A stretch of DNA of 64,000 nucleotides from Rhodoplanes tepidamans (GCF_030813915.1 NZ_JAUSUJ010000006.1:124001-188000); one strand, 5' to 3'. Positions 45,105 through 56,039 are shown, counted from the first letter of the stretch. The notes: a model not told the origin generated them from the letters alone. Numbers and translations: made by a program.

Positions 45105-46472
45105 ATGTCGCTGATCTATTTCACCGGCCTCGCGGCCCTCGCGGTCGCCGGATTCCTGCTCGGGCGCAACCGGGCCGCGGTCGCCAACCGCACCGAAACC
45201 TTCCACTCGCGTCCGTCCTACCACGGCGCCTACGTCGTCGTGAGCGTGCTGCTGCCGATGCTGCTGGTGTTCGCGGTCGGCGTGCCGGTCGCCCACCATC
45301 TGGTCGAGACCCAGGCGCTCACGGTGTTCGACCCCTCCGTGCTCGACGACGAGCTGCGGCGCGGCGCCGCGCTGCGCGACATCGTGGCGGTGGCCACCGG
45401 GCGCCATACCGGCGACGCGACGCCGGCGCTGGTGCGCGCCGCCGAGACGTGGTCGTCGCTGCGGGCCTGGACCGACAACCTCATCCTGGCGGGCGGCGGC
45501 ATCGTCGGCCTGCTCGGCGCCGCCTACGGGCTGCGCGCGATCTCGGCGACCTTCCGGGCCCGCAACCGGGTCGAGCGCGTCGTCAAGGTGGTGCTGTTCG
45601 GCTGCGCCAGCGTCGCCGTGCTCACCACGGTCGGCATCGTCTTCTCGGTGCTGCTGGAGACCGTGCACTTCTTCCAGAAGGTGTCGCCTCTCGACTTCCT
45701 GTTCGGCCTCGAATGGAGCCCGCAGACCGCGATCCGCGCCGACCAGGTCGGCTCGTCCGGCGCCTTCGGCATCGCGCCGCTGGTGGTCGGCACCCTGCTG
45801 ATCACGACGATCGCCATGCTGGTCGCCGGCCCGATCGGACTGTTCGCCGCCATCTACCTGGCCGAGTACGCGTCCCCGCGGGTACGCGCCGTCGCCAAGC
45901 CGCTGCTGGAGATCCTCGCCGGCATCCCGACCGTGGTGCTGGGCTTCTTCGCCGCCCTGTCGCTCGCCCCCTGGCTGCGCGAGCTCGGCCAGTCGCTCGG
46001 CCTCAACGTCGCCTCCGAGAGCGCGCTGGCCGCCGGCCTGGTGATGGGGATGATGATCATCCCGTTCGTCTCCTCTCTCTCCGACGACGTGATCAACGCG
46101 GTGCCGCAGTCGCTGCGCGACGGCTCCTACGGCATGGGCGCGACCAAGTCGGAGACGATCAAGCGGGTGGTGCTTCCGGCGGCGTTCTCCGGCATCGTCT
46201 CCGCCATGATGCTGGCCATCAGCCGCGCCGTCGGCGAGACCATGATCGTGGTGATGGCCGCCGGCCTCGCCGCCAACCTGTCGTTCAATCCGCTCGATGC
46301 CGTGACCACCTTCACGGTGCAGATCAAGACCATCCTGGTCGGCGACCAGGAGTTCGACAGCGCCAAGACGCTCTCCGCCTTCGCGCTCGGCTTCGTGCTG
46401 TTCTTTTTCACGCTGACGCTCAACGTCATCGCGATGCAGATCGTCAAACGGTACCGAGAGCAATATGACTGA
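45105..46472 (+). CDS. pstC: Phosphate ABC transporter permease PstC
   Basis: 455 aa. N-terminal helices (about 1-70, LIYFTGLAALAVAGFLLGRN and YVVVSVLLPMLLVFAVGVPV) precede the permease core. ABC-permease features: GPIGLFAAIYLAEYASPRVRAVAKPLLEIL, GIPTVVLGFFAALSLAPWL and the EAA loop SLRDGSYGMGATKSETIKRVVLPAAFSGI. Longer than E. coli PstC because of extra N-terminal and loop sequence, as in other alphaproteobacteria. Overlaps pstA by 8 bp. Confidence 0.95.
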   Translation: MSLIYFTGLAALAVAGFLLGRNRAAVANRTETFHSRPSYHGAYVVVSVLLPMLLVFAVGVPVAHHLVETQALTVFDPSVLDDELRRGAALRDIVAVATGRHTGDATPALVRAAETWSSLRAWTDNLILAGGGIVGLLGAAYGLRAISATFRARNRVERVVKVVLFGCASVAVLTTVGIVFSVLLETVHFFQKVSPLDFLFGLEWSPQTAIRADQVGSSGAFGIAPLVVGTLLITTIAMLVAGPIGLFAAIYLAEYASPRVRAVAKPLLEILAGIPTVVLGFFAALSLAPWLRELGQSLGLNVASESALAAGLVMGMMIIPFVSSLSDDVINAVPQSLRDGSYGMGATKSETIKRVVLPAAFSGIVSAMMLAISRAVGETMIVVMAAGLAANLSFNPLDAVTTFTVQIKTILVGDQEFDSAKTLSAFALGFVLFFFTLTLNVIAMQIVKRYREQYD

Positions 46473-48306
46473 CGTAGCGCTTCCGAGAGTCCGTTCCGTC
46501 GACATCACGTCGGATGCCGCCAAGGCCCGAATCCGGGCCCGCTACCGGGCCGAGGCGCGATTCCGCGCCTACGGGGTCGCCGCGATCGCGCTGACCGCGG
46601 TGTTCCTGCTGGTGGTCCTGTCCGACATCGTCTCGAAGGGCCTGCCGGCCTTCACCCAGCACGTGCTGAGCATGGAGGTCCTGGTCGACAAGGCCGAGAT
46701 CGACCCACAGGGCACCGCCGATCCCGCCGTGATCCGCGCCGGCGACTTCCAGCTGCTGGTGCGCAACGCGCTGCGGGCCCAGTTCCCGGACGTGACGAGC
46801 CGGCTCGGCCGCCGCGCGCTCGACGGCATCCTCTCCTCCGGCGCCGCCGACGAGCTGCGCCGCCGGGTGGTCGCCGATCCGTCGCTGATCGGCCGCACCG
46901 TCAAGGTGCCGGTGCTGATATCCGACGACGCCGATCTCTACTTCAAGGGGACCGGCACGAAGATCGAGCGCGAGCCGGGCCGCGGCACCCTGACGGTCGG
47001 CGGCACCTCGGGCGAGGTGACGCTGAGCTCGACGGCCGGCGACTTCGCCGAGGACCTCGCCGTGGTGAAGCGCGCCCTCTCGGCCCAGGCCCGGGCGGCC
47101 CGCACCGAGGCGACCCGCCTGCGCACCATCGTCCAGTCGATCCAGGCGAGCCGGGCTGCGGCCGAGCGCGAGCTCGCCACCGCGCGCGCCGCCGGCAACG
47201 CCGTGCAGATCGCCGCCGCCGAGCGCCGGCTGGCCGCCGTCACGGAGGAGGAGACCGGCCTCTCGACCCGAATGAACGAGCTCTCCGAGACCGCCGCCGC
47301 CCTGCAGGCGCGCTTCGAGGCGCCCGCCGCCGAGGAGCCGGTCGACGCCTCGTTCCCGAGCCTGCTGGTCGCGGTCAACGGCGGCCTCGTCAAGCTGACC
47401 CGGATCGGCGGCAGCGCCGCCACCGGCGAGGTGCTGCTGCCGCTGTCCTCCGACGCGGCGGCGCAGCCCGGCACCTGGCAGCGCGTCACCTACCAGACGC
47501 CGGCCACCAACCGGCGCGTCACCGACCAGGAGGTCGCCTGGCTCGAGGCGCTGCGCGACCGCGGGGTGGTCGAGAGCCGGTTCAACACGGCGTTCTTCAC
47601 CTCCGGCGACAGCCGCGAGCCGGAGCTCGCCGGCATCCGCGGCGCCCTGGTCGGCTCCGCCCTGACCCTGCTGGTGACGCTGGTGCTGTGCCTGCCGATC
47701 GGCGTCGCCGCCGCCATCTATCTCGAGGAGTTCGCGCCGAAGAACCGGCTGACCGAGGTCATCGAGGTCAACATCAACAATCTGGCGGCGGTGCCGTCGA
47801 TCGTGTTCGGCCTGCTCGGCCTCGCGGTGTTCCTCAGCTTCTTCGGCCTGCCGCGCTCGGCCCCGCTGGTCGGCGGCCTGGTGCTGGCGCTCCTGGTGCT
47901 GCCGACCATCATCATCGCGTCGCGCGCCGCCATCAAGGCGGTGCCGCCGTCGATCAAGGAGGCGGCGCTGGGCGTCGGCGCGTCGCATCAGCAGGCCGTG
48001 TTCCACCACGTCCTGCCGCTCGCCATGCCGGGCATCATGACCGGCACCATCATCGGCATGGCGCACGCGCTCGGCGAGACGGCGCCGCTGCTGATGATCG
48101 GCATGGTCGCCTTCATCGTCGAGCCGGCGACCAGCATCACCGACGCGGCGACGGTCCTGCCGGTCCAGATCTATCTGTGGTCCGACCTGCCCGAGATCGC
48201 CTTCCAGGCGAAGACGGCGGCCGCCATCATGGTCCTGCTCGTGTTCCTGTTCGTCATGAACGGAACGGCCATCCTGCTCCGCAAGCGGTTCGAGCGCCGC
48301 TGGTGA
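46465..48306 (+). CDS. pstA: Phosphate ABC transporter permease PstA with large periplasmic insert
   Basis: 613 aa, far above the usual ~280 (E. coli) or ~430 (alphaproteobacteria). After one N-terminal helix (about 32-54, [19 protein letters not shown]) there is a DUF3333-like periplasmic region with a predicted coiled coil at about 200-290 ([20 protein letters not shown] then [14 protein letters not shown]). The standard permease core is at about 395-605: [35 protein letters not shown], and EAA loop [29 protein letters not shown]. The core looks functional; the insert's role is unknown. Confidence 0.95.
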   Translation: MTDVALPRVRSVDITSDAAKARIRARYRAEARFRAYGVAAIALTAVFLLVVLSDIVSKGLPAFTQHVLSMEVLVDKAEIDPQGTADPAVIRAGDFQLLVRNALRAQFPDVTSRLGRRALDGILSSGAADELRRRVVADPSLIGRTVKVPVLISDDADLYFKGTGTKIEREPGRGTLTVGGTSGEVTLSSTAGDFAEDLAVVKRALSAQARAARTEATRLRTIVQSIQASRAAAERELATARAAGNAVQIAAAERRLAAVTEEETGLSTRMNELSETAAALQARFEAPAAEEPVDASFPSLLVAVNGGLVKLTRIGGSAATGEVLLPLSSDAAAQPGTWQRVTYQTPATNRRVTDQEVAWLEALRDRGVVESRFNTAFFTSGDSREPELAGIRGALVGSALTLLVTLVLCLPIGVAAAIYLEEFAPKNRLTEVIEVNINNLAAVPSIVFGLLGLAVFLSFFGLPRSAPLVGGLVLALLVLPTIIIASRAAIKAVPPSIKEAALGVGASHQQAVFHHVLPLAMPGIMTGTIIGMAHALGETAPLLMIGMVAFIVEPATSITDAATVLPVQIYLWSDLPEIAFQAKTAAAIMVLLVFLFVMNGTAILLRKRFERRW

Positions 48307-48329
48307 TCCGATCAGAGGAGTTCCGCTCG

Positions 48330-49150
<821 letters not shown>

Positions 49151-49151
<1 letters not shown>

Positions 49152-49921
49152 TGGCGATGACGACCGGCGAAGACACACGAACGAACGACGTTCCGGAGAA
49201 CCCCCTGATGGGCGAACACACGCACAAGGCCTTCGACACCGACCTGCAGGATCTCGCCCGCATGGTCGCCGAGATGGGCGGGATGGCCGAGCAGCAGATC
49301 TCGGACGCCACCGACGCGCTCGACCGCCGCGACATCGCGGCGGCGCAGCTCGTCGTCGCCGGCGACGCCCGCATCGACGCGCTGCAGCGCGAGGTCGAGG
49401 CGAAGGCCGTCATGACCATCACGCGACGCCAGCCGATGGCGGTCGACCTGCGCGACATCGTCGCGGCGATGCGCATCTCCAACGACATCGAGCGGATCGG
49501 CGATCTCGCCAAGAACATCGCCAAGCGTGTCGTGGTGATCGATCACGAGTTCCGCGCCCAGCAGGTGATGCGCGGCGTCCAGCACATGACCGAGCTGGTG
49601 CTGTCGCAGATCAAGGACGTGCTCGACGCCTATGCCCGGCGCGACCTGCAGAAGGCCGTGGCGGTGTGGCGGGCCGACGAGGAGATCGACGCCGTCAACA
49701 ACTCGCTGTTCCGCGAGCTCCTCACCTACATGATGGAGGATCCGCGCAACATCGGCATCTGCATCCATCTGCTGTTCTGCGCCAAGAACATCGAGCGGAT
49801 GGGCGATCACGCCACCAACATCGCCGAGTCGGTCTACTTCATGATCGAGGGCAAGCCGCTCATCGACGAGCGGCCGAAGAGCGACACCACCTCGAGCACC
49901 GTGGTTCCGTTCGACGCCTGA
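49151..49921 (+). CDS. phoU: Phosphate signalling protein PhoU
   Basis: 256 aa, ATG at 49151 overlapping the pstB stop (a later start at the Met of MGEHTHKAF, 49208, is also possible). Two PhoU three-helix repeats: AFDTDLQDLARMVAEMGGMAEQQI...LRDIVAAMRISNDIERIGDLAKNIAKR, and IKDVLDAYARRDL...CIHLLFCAKNIERMGDHATNIAESV. The ExxxD metal-binding motifs NDIERIGDLAKN and KNIERMGDHATN are both kept. It restrains PhoR signalling when phosphate is plentiful. Confidence 0.96.
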
Positions 49922-49968
49922 GTCGACTGGAGCGCGCTCTGGTGAACACGAGCCGACCCTCGTTTCCG

Positions 49969-50046
49969 GTCGTCCCCGCGAAGGCGGGGACCCAGGGCCG
50001 CACGCCGTGCCGCCCCTGGATGCCCGCCTGCGCGGGCACGAGCGGA
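49969..50046. repeat. REP-like doublet, copy A (phoU-phoB gap)
   Basis: Two hairpins in opposite orientation: CGTCCCCGCGAAGGCGGGGAC-CCAGG (from 49971) and CCTGG-ATGCCCGCCTGCGCGGGCACGAGCGG. The same layout (palindrome-CCAGG ... CCTGG/GCC-palindrome-GAGCGG) appears at 50903-51010 and 60918-60993, as in bacterial interspersed mosaic elements. It separates phoU from phoB and may reduce read-through. Confidence 0.72.
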
Positions 50047-50122
50047 GTGTGCGGCTGACTCGGCGAACACAGCGCTCCAGAGACATCGGCACGAGCCCGA
50101 CGCGACACGAGAGAGATACCGG

Positions 50123-50827
50123 ATGGCCGCCCGCATACTGATCGTCGAGGACGAAGAGCCCCTGACGCTGCTGCTGCGCTACAACCTCGAAGCCGAGGGC
50201 TACGCGGTCGACGCCGCCGGCCGCGGCGACGACGCCGACCTGCGGCTCAAGGAGAGCCCGCCCGACCTCGCCATCGTCGACTGGATGCTGCCGGGCCTGT
50301 CCGGCATCGAGCTGATCCGGCGGCTGCGCGCCCGCACCGAGACGCAGCAGCTCCCGGTGATCATGCTGACGGCGCGCGGCGAGGAAGGCGAGCGGGTGCG
50401 CGGCCTCGCCACCGGTGCCGACGACTACATCGTCAAGCCGTTCTCGGTGCCGGAGCTGCTCGCCCGCATCCGGGCGCTGCTGCGCCGCACCAAGCCGGAG
50501 CGCGTCGCCGCCGTGCTCACCGCCGGCGACATCGAGCTCAACCGCGAGAAGAAGCGGGTCGCCCGCGGCGGCCGCGACGTGCCGCTCGGTCCGACCGAGT
50601 TCCGCCTGCTCGAGTTCCTGATGGAGAATCCCGGCCGGGTGTTCTCGCGCGAGCAACTGCTCGACCGGGTGTGGGGGCGCGACGTCTATATCGACGAGCG
50701 CACCGTCGACGTTCATGTCGGCCGGCTGCGCAAGGCACTCAACCGCGGCCAGCGCTCCGATCCGATCCGCACCGTGCGCGGTGCCGGCTACGCCCTCAAC
50801 GACCGCTACGGCGCCGCCGAGGCCTAG
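50123..50827 (+). CDS. phoB: Phosphate regulon response regulator PhoB
   Basis: 234 aa. Receiver domain (1-120) with acidic pocket EDEEP, phosphoacceptor Asp53 in IVDWMLPGLSG, Thr in MLTARGEE and Lys in DDYIVKPFS. OmpR/PhoB winged helix (about 135-230) with PTEFRLLEFLMENPGRVFSREQLLDRVWG and ERTVDVHVGRLRKALNRG. It binds PHO boxes such as the one before pstS. 201 bp after phoU, across a REP-like element. Confidence 0.97.
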   Translation: MAARILIVEDEEPLTLLLRYNLEAEGYAVDAAGRGDDADLRLKESPPDLAIVDWMLPGLSGIELIRRLRARTETQQLPVIMLTARGEEGERVRGLATGADDYIVKPFSVPELLARIRALLRRTKPERVAAVLTAGDIELNREKKRVARGGRDVPLGPTEFRLLEFLMENPGRVFSREQLLDRVWGRDVYIDERTVDVHVGRLRKALNRGQRSDPIRTVRGAGYALNDRYGAAEA

Positions 50828-50902
50828 GTCGCCCCTGGGGTCACCGCCTTCGGGAACGAGCGGGCCCCCGGGACTTGGTCTCCGAGACTGCTAAAACTTC
50901 CG

Positions 50903-51010
50903 CTCATCCCCGCGCAAGCGGGGATCCAGGCCGCTCGCTGTGTGGCGGCCTTGGCGGCGGCGGCCTCGTGCCGTGCCTCCTCGTGTCCCCGCCTTCGCGG
51001 GGACGAGCGG
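50903..51010. repeat. REP-like doublet, copy B (phoB-gcrA gap)
   Basis: CTCATCCCCGCGCAAGCGGGGATCCAGG at the left and TCGTGTCCCCGCCTTCGCGGGGACGAGCGG at the right, in inverted orientation with about 50 bp between. It lies between the convergent phoB and gcrA genes and belongs to the same family as copies A and C. Confidence 0.75.
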
Positions 51011-51070
51011 AACTCGGGACGTGTTTTCCGAGTCCGCCGAAACCTCAGCCGTTCGGCGGGCGCCCGTCGG

Positions 51071-51571
51071 TCAGACCCGCCCGAGCCGCTTGTCGCGGCG
51101 CCGGTCGACCGGCTGGTAGGCGATCCGCGCATGGTAGCTGCAGTAGGGCAGCCCGTCGCTGGTGCGCCCACCGCAGAAGAAGAAGTCGGTCGAGCCGGGA
51201 TCGCCCACCGGCCAGCGGCACTTGCCCTCCCCGAGCTCGAGCAGCGTGCAGCGCTGGCCCATCGGCACCACGTTGGCGACCGCCTCGACCTCCTGCTCGT
51301 ACTCGACCTCGTAGACGGGGGCCCGTGCCAGCGCCGTGTTGCCGCGCATCGCCGGCCGTGCGACCCGCAGGATCGGCGCCGCCGCCCGCGGCTTACGCTG
51401 CCGCGGAACCGCCGCCGCGGGACTCTTGGCCCGGCCCGACAGGCCCAGCCGGTGAACCTTCCCGATCACCGCGTTGCGGGTGATCCCACCGAGCTCGACG
51501 GCGATCTGACTCGCGGAAAGACCGTCGTTCCAAAGCTTCTTGAGAAGTTCCACGCGCTCGTCGGTCCACAT
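51071..51571 (-). CDS. gcrA: GcrA cell cycle regulator
   Basis: 166 aa. It starts MWTDERVELLKKLWNDGLSA, the GcrA N-terminal helix-turn-helix (1-45) that recognises methylated GANTC, ending with the conserved ITRNAVIGKVHRLGLSGR. A variable linker leads to the sigma-70 contacting C-terminal domain with CRWPVGDPG and FFFCGGRTSDGLPYCSYHARIAYQP, whose Cys/His residues are usual. It co-activates transcription of division genes with CcrM methylation in alphaproteobacteria. Confidence 0.96.
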   Translation of the reverse strand: MWTDERVELLKKLWNDGLSASQIAVELGGITRNAVIGKVHRLGLSGRAKSPAAAVPRQRKPRAAAPILRVARPAMRGNTALARAPVYEVEYEQEVEAVANVVPMGQRCTLLELGEGKCRWPVGDPGSTDFFFCGGRTSDGLPYCSYHARIAYQPVDRRRDKRLGRV

Positions 51572-51609
51572 GTGTTCCTCTTCGCCTCGTGGCGCGGGAC
51601 GGTCTCACG

Positions 51610-51792
51610 GAATCCACCAACGCCGCGCGGCGGTGCCTCTCCACCGGCGGGTACGCATGAACAGATGTGAAACTTTGAGAACAGTCCGCCGCACGAGATG
51701 TCGTATGATAGCGAAGAAAACGCTACTATATCGCGCGAGTCCCCCGCAAGAGTCCCCAGTATTGCATCCACAATTCATGGCCGTTTCGAGTC
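51610..51792. promoter_or_regulatory. Cluster of GANTC (CcrM) sites in the gcrA-argD divergent region
   Basis: Four GANTC sites occur within 183 bp: GAATC at 51610 and GAGTC at 51737, 51750 and 51788. GcrA acts at methylated GANTC sites near promoters, so this may reflect cell-cycle control of gcrA itself. The enrichment over chance in such a short stretch is modest. Confidence 0.4.
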
Positions 51793-51824
51793 CGTACGTG
51801 TCTTGACGTATGGGCTCGGCGCGG

Positions 51825-51852
51825 TTGACAGGGCAGCCGCCCACCTTAGAAT
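51825..51852 (+). promoter_or_regulatory. Sigma-70 promoter of argD-argF-hslO
   Basis: TTGACA (51825-51830) and TAGAAT (51847-51852) with a 16-bp spacer: a full -35 match and a five-of-six -10. The transcript would start about 95 nt before the argD ATG. This is the clearest housekeeping promoter in the window. Confidence 0.72.
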
Positions 51853-51953
51853 GCCGCCGCCGTGCCGCCCAGGAGGCGGCACGATTCATTTCATGAGCCG
51901 CCGGGCGTTCGGTCGCTGCTGGACGCTCGTGAGCCGCCAGAAGCCACCAGGCC

Positions 51954-53174
51954 ATGTCGCATCTCCTGCCGACCTACGCGCGCGCCGACCTCGCCTTCGA
52001 GCGAGGAGAAGGCGCCTGGCTCGTCTCCACCACGGGCGAGCGTTATCTCGATTGTCACTGCGGCGTCGCCGTCAACGCCCTCGGCCACGCCCATCCGGCC
52101 CTGGTCGCCGCGCTGCGCGAGCAGGCCGAGAAGGTGTGGCACGTCTCCAACCTGTTCCGCGTTCCCGCGGCCGAGCGCCTCGCGGCGCGGCTCTGCGAGG
52201 CGAGCTTCGCGGACCTGGTGTTCTTCTGCAATTCCGGCGCCGAGGCCATGGAAGGCGCCATCAAGGTGGCGCGCAAGTACCACGCCGCGAACGGTGCGCC
52301 CGAGCGCGTCCGCATCGTCACGTTCGAGGGCGCCTTCCACGGCCGCACCCTGGCGACGCTCGCAGCCGGCGGTCAGAAGAAGTACATGGAAGGCTTCGGC
52401 CCGCCGGTCGAAGGCTTCGACCAGGTGCCCTACGGCGATCTCGACGCGGTGAAGAAGGCGATCGGCCCGCAGACCGCGGCGATCCTGGTCGAGGCCGTGC
52501 AGGGCGAGGGCGGCGTCCGCGTCGGCACCCCGCAGTTCCTGCGCGGCCTTCGCGAGATCTGCGACGCCAACGGCCTGCTCCTGGTGTTCGACGAGGTGCA
52601 GACCGGCATGGGCCGCACCGGCACCCTGTTCGCGCACCAGCACGCCGGCATCACGCCGGACGTGATGGGGCTCGCCAAGGCGCTGGGCGGCGGCTTCCCG
52701 ATCGGCGCCGTGCTGTGCACGGCCGAGGCCGGCAAGGGCATGACGCTCGGCACCCACGGCTCGACCTTCGGCGGCAACCCGCTCGCCGTGGCGGCCGGCA
52801 ACGCCGTGCTCGACGTGATGCTGGCCCCCGGCTTTCTCGACGAGGTGAAGCGCAAGGCGCTGCTGTTCAAGCAGCGCCTCGCCGAGGTGACGGACCGGCA
52901 CCCGGGCGTCATCCGCGAGGTGCGCGGCGAAGGCCTGCTGCTCGGCCTCGCCTGCGTGGTGCCCAACGACCAGATGATCACGGCCCTGCGCGAGGAGAAG
53001 CTGCTCGCGGTGGCGGCCGGTGACAACGTGGTCCGCATCCTGCCGCCCCTGATCGTCGCCGAGAGCGAGATCGCCGAGGCGGTGGATCGGATCGACCGGG
53101 CCGCGACCCGTCTCGAGCGCGCCGCCGGGGCCGCGCAACAGGCCGCACCCAAGCTCGAAGGAATCAAGGGGTGA
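51954..53174 (+). CDS. argD: Acetylornithine aminotransferase
   Basis: 406 aa class III PLP aminotransferase. Motifs: [20 protein letters not shown] (PLP phosphate binding), [37 protein letters not shown] and the PLP lysine in [14 protein letters not shown]. It transfers the amino group from glutamate to N-acetylglutamate semialdehyde in arginine synthesis. It overlaps argF (GTGA) and is preceded by a strong sigma-70 promoter. Confidence 0.95.
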   Translation: MSHLLPTYARADLAFERGEGAWLVSTTGERYLDCHCGVAVNALGHAHPALVAALREQAEKVWHVSNLFRVPAAERLAARLCEASFADLVFFCNSGAEAMEGAIKVARKYHAANGAPERVRIVTFEGAFHGRTLATLAAGGQKKYMEGFGPPVEGFDQVPYGDLDAVKKAIGPQTAAILVEAVQGEGGVRVGTPQFLRGLREICDANGLLLVFDEVQTGMGRTGTLFAHQHAGITPDVMGLAKALGGGFPIGAVLCTAEAGKGMTLGTHGSTFGGNPLAVAAGNAVLDVMLAPGFLDEVKRKALLFKQRLAEVTDRHPGVIREVRGEGLLLGLACVVPNDQMITALREEKLLAVAAGDNVVRILPPLIVAESEIAEAVDRIDRAATRLERAAGAAQQAAPKLEGIKG

Positions 53175-54094
53175 GCGGAGTTCGTCATTTCCTCGACCTG
53201 ATCGACATCCCGGCCGCGGAGCTGCGCCGGATGCTCGACGCCAGCCTGGCCATGAAGGCGGCGCAGAAGTCCAACGGCCACGCCGCGCCGCTCGCCGGCA
53301 AGATGCTGGCCATGATCTTCGACCGGCCGTCGACCCGCACCCGGGTGTCGTTCGACGTCGCCATGCGCCAGCTCGGCGGCCAGACCATCGTGCTCAACGG
53401 CAGCGAGCTGCAGATCGGCCGCGGCGAGACCATCGGCGACACCGCCAAGGTGCTGTCGCGCTACGTCGACGCCATCATGATCCGCACCCTCGATCACGAG
53501 AAGGTGCAGGAGCTCGCCCGCGAGGCGTCCATCCCGGTGATCAACGGCCTCACCAAGATCTCGCATCCCTGCCAGGTGATGGCCGACGTGATGACGTTCG
53601 AGGAGCACCGCGGCCCGATCCGCGGCAAGCGGGTCGCCTGGACGGGCGACGCCTCCAACGTGCTGACCTCGTGGATGCACGCCGCCGAGCGCTTCGACTT
53701 CGAGCTGGCCGTCGCGACCCCGCCGGAGCTCGCCCCCAAGCCGGCCCTGGTCGACTGGGCGAAGACCTCGGGCGCCGCCATCCGGATCGGCACCGATCCG
53801 GACGAGGCGGTCGCCGGCGCCGAATGCGTGCTCACCGACATGTGGGTGTCGATGGGCGACGAGGACGGCGCGCGCCGCCACAACCTGCTCAAGCCCTACC
53901 AGGTCAACGAGCGGCTGATGGCCAGGGCCGCGCCCGGGGCGGTGTTCATGCACTGCCTGCCCGCCCATCGCGGCGAGGAGGTCACGGCCGGCGTCATGGA
54001 CGGCCCCCAGTCGGTGGTGTTCGACGAGGCCGAGAACCGCCTGCACGCCCAGAAGGGCATCCTGGCCTGGTGCTTCCAAGCCGCCGCCCAGTGA
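53171..54094 (+). CDS. argF: Ornithine carbamoyltransferase
   Basis: 307 aa from a GTG overlapping the argD stop. Carbamoyl-phosphate loop [33 protein letters not shown] and the ornithine-binding [12 protein letters not shown] are all present, with SMGDE near residue 234. It makes citrulline in arginine biosynthesis. Translational coupling to argD is likely. Confidence 0.97.
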   Translation: MSGVRHFLDLIDIPAAELRRMLDASLAMKAAQKSNGHAAPLAGKMLAMIFDRPSTRTRVSFDVAMRQLGGQTIVLNGSELQIGRGETIGDTAKVLSRYVDAIMIRTLDHEKVQELAREASIPVINGLTKISHPCQVMADVMTFEEHRGPIRGKRVAWTGDASNVLTSWMHAAERFDFELAVATPPELAPKPALVDWAKTSGAAIRIGTDPDEAVAGAECVLTDMWVSMGDEDGARRHNLLKPYQVNERLMARAAPGAVFMHCLPAHRGEEVTAGVMDGPQSVVFDEAENRLHAQKGILAWCFQAAAQ

Positions 54095-54186
54095 CTATCT
54101 AGGGCGGATGTGGGCTTCGACCGGCCGGCGGCCCCCCGCCGGCCGTCGTCGTGCGTTCGCATGTGACATATCCGCCAGGAAGCCCG

Positions 54187-55188
54187 ATGAGCCAGATCAG
54201 CATCCCGTCCCGCGCGCCCGGCGAGGTTCCGCTCGACGACGCCGTCGTCCCGTTCGAGGTGGCGGCGCTCGACGTGCGCGGCCGCACCGTGCGGCTCGGC
54301 CCGATGGTCGACGAGATCCTCTCCCGCCACGCCTATCCGACCGCGGTGTCGCGGCTGCTCGGCGAGGCGATCGTGCTGACCGTGCTGCTCGGCTCGTCGC
54401 TGAAGTTCGAGGGCCGCTTCATCCTGCAGACCCAGACCGACGGCCCGGTGCGCATGCTGGTGGTGGACTGGCGCAGCCCCGGCCGCGTGCGCGCCTATGC
54501 CCAGTTCGACGCCGACGCGGTGGCGGCCCTGACGGCGCCGGGCGACGGCGACCTGCTCGGCCGCGGCCATCTCGCCATGACGATCGACCAGGGCGCCGAC
54601 ATGAACCGCTACCAGGGCCTCGTCGCCCTCGGTGGCGGCACCCTGGAGGAGGCCGCGCACGAGTACTTCCTGCGGTCCGAGCAGATCCCGACCCGGGTCA
54701 GGCTCGCGGTGGCGGAAGAGTTCTCGGCCGCCGCCGGCGGCGCGCAGCGCCGGTGGCGCGCCGGCGGCCTGATGCTGCAGTTCCTGCCCAAGTCGGAGGA
54801 GCGCCGCCGGGTCCCCGACCTCGATCCGGGCGACGCGCCGGAGGGTACCGAGCCGCATGTCGTGCCGGAGGACGATGCCTGGGTCGAGGGCCAGGCGCTG
54901 GTCGAGACCATCGAGGACGTCGAGCTGCTCGACCCGGCGCTGTCCACCGAGCGGCTGCTGTTCCGGCTGTTCCACGAGCACGGCGTGCGGGTGTTCCGCG
55001 CCGTCGACGTCGAGGCCCGATGCTCCTGCTCGCGCGAGCGCGTCCAGGGCATCCTGGAGAGCTTCCCGGTCGACGACCGCGTCGCCATGATCGAGGACGG
55101 CCGCATCTCGGTGACGTGCGAGTTCTGCAACACCCGCTACGAGTTCGACCCGACGACCGTGATCCGGCCGGACGATGCCGAGGGGTGA
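54187..55188 (+). CDS. hslO: Redox-regulated chaperone Hsp33
   Basis: 333 aa. The zinc/redox switch is complete: CSCSRERV (CxC) and CEFC (CxxC) near residues 280-315, separated by about 30 residues. The N-terminal domain contains HAYPTAVSRLLGEAIVLTVL and GPVRMLVVDWRSPGRVRAYA. Cytoplasmic holdase activated by oxidation and heat. It follows argF by 92 bp, an order often seen in alphaproteobacteria. Confidence 0.95.
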   Translation: MSQISIPSRAPGEVPLDDAVVPFEVAALDVRGRTVRLGPMVDEILSRHAYPTAVSRLLGEAIVLTVLLGSSLKFEGRFILQTQTDGPVRMLVVDWRSPGRVRAYAQFDADAVAALTAPGDGDLLGRGHLAMTIDQGADMNRYQGLVALGGGTLEEAAHEYFLRSEQIPTRVRLAVAEEFSAAAGGAQRRWRAGGLMLQFLPKSEERRRVPDLDPGDAPEGTEPHVVPEDDAWVEGQALVETIEDVELLDPALSTERLLFRLFHEHGVRVFRAVDVEARCSCSRERVQGILESFPVDDRVAMIEDGRISVTCEFCNTRYEFDPTTVIRPDDAEG

Positions 55189-55235
55189 GGTCGCGCGGGC
55201 GGCCGGCGCCATCCTGATGGATGGAGGCGGTGGTT

Positions 55236-55330
55236 CACGTTCTCGCCGCGTGCTCCGGACAAGGCGCGTCAGGCCGCAGGCCTGATGCGCCGCAGAGCCG
55301 GGGCCCAGGGGCCGCGCGGCGAGCGCACAG
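55236..55330. repeat. Dispersed GC-rich intergenic repeat, copy 2
   Basis: It contains CGCGTGCTCCGGACAAGGCG, a palindromic GGCCGCAGGCC core and GCGCCGCAGAGCCGGG, matching copy 1 at 6195-6288 in order. It fills part of the hslO downstream gap between convergent genes. A further palindrome-rich stretch continues to about 55430. Confidence 0.55.
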
Positions 55331-55432
55331 CCTGATCACCCCCGGGGCCCGGTTCGCGGCGCGTTGCGCCGCGCCCGGGACACGAGGCCTCCCCCGCAGG
55401 GGAGAGCCGAAGAACGAGACGCGGCCTCCTGA

Positions 55433-55660
55433 TCACTTCCGCGCCGACAGCGCCGTCTTGCAGGCGGGCGTGAGCTTGTCGCCCTGGTCCTGCAGGCACT
55501 TGATGATGCGGCCGCCGCCCGGCTGCACGCCCTGGCAGAGACGCTGATAGTCCCCCTTGCAGGCGTCGCGCAGCACGTTCTGGTCCTGCGCGGCGGCGGG
55601 GGTGTGGGTGGCGGCGGCGAGCACGAGGGCGAGGCCGGAGGCGGCGAGGATGGATCGCAT
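55433..55660 (-). CDS. Small secreted cysteine-rich repeat protein
   Basis: 75 aa with signal peptide MRSILAASGLALVLAAATHT, cut after AAAQ. The mature ~50 residues (NVLRDACKGDYQRLCQGVQP then IIKCLQDQGDKLTPACKTAL) have four Cys in the Cys-rich GLG1-like pattern C-x7-C-x13-C-x11-C, probably two disulfides. Widespread in Hyphomicrobiales; function unknown. RBS GGAGG is upstream. Confidence 0.75.
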   Translation of the reverse strand: MRSILAASGLALVLAAATHTPAAAQDQNVLRDACKGDYQRLCQGVQPGGGRIIKCLQDQGDKLTPACKTALSARK

Positions 55661-55703
55661 CGGAGGTCTCCTTGGTGATGAAGGCGAGAGGACGAGGCGG
55701 CGC

Positions 55704-56039
55704 TCAGCAGACGCGGACGCGGCGCATCACGTAGCGGCCGCCGACCCACACCCGGGTGGTGCGCCAGGTGCAGTTCGGCCCGCGCACCACGGTGCGGCTG
55801 ACGCCGGCGGTCGGCACGTAGGCGGGGCGCGGCCCCCAGTATCCGCCGTAATAATAGGGACCGGCGACCACCACGGGCGGCGGCGGGGCCGGCACGACGA
55901 CGGGCGGCGGGGGCGGCGGCGCCACCACGACGTAGCGGCCGTTCTGGACGATCACGTCGGCAGCTTGCGCCGGCGGCACGGCGATCCCGAGCAGCGCGGT
56001 GGGGAGGACAGCGAGCAACGACGAGCGGAGCGGCGTCAT
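55704..56039 (-). CDS. Small exported Pro-rich hypothetical protein
   Basis: 111 aa. Signal peptide MTPLRSSLLAVLPTALLGIA, cut after AQA. Then a Pro/Val block (VVVAPPPPPPVVVPAPPPPV), Tyr/Gly-rich YYYGGYWGPRP, and a C-terminal basic part (CTWRTTRVWVGGRYVMRRVRVC) with two Cys able to form a disulfide. I do not recognise a family beyond small exported Pro/Tyr-rich proteins common in this order. Confidence 0.6.
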   Translation of the reverse strand: MTPLRSSLLAVLPTALLGIAVPPAQAADVIVQNGRYVVVAPPPPPPVVVPAPPPPVVVAGPYYYGGYWGPRPAYVPTAGVSRTVVRGPNCTWRTTRVWVGGRYVMRRVRVC

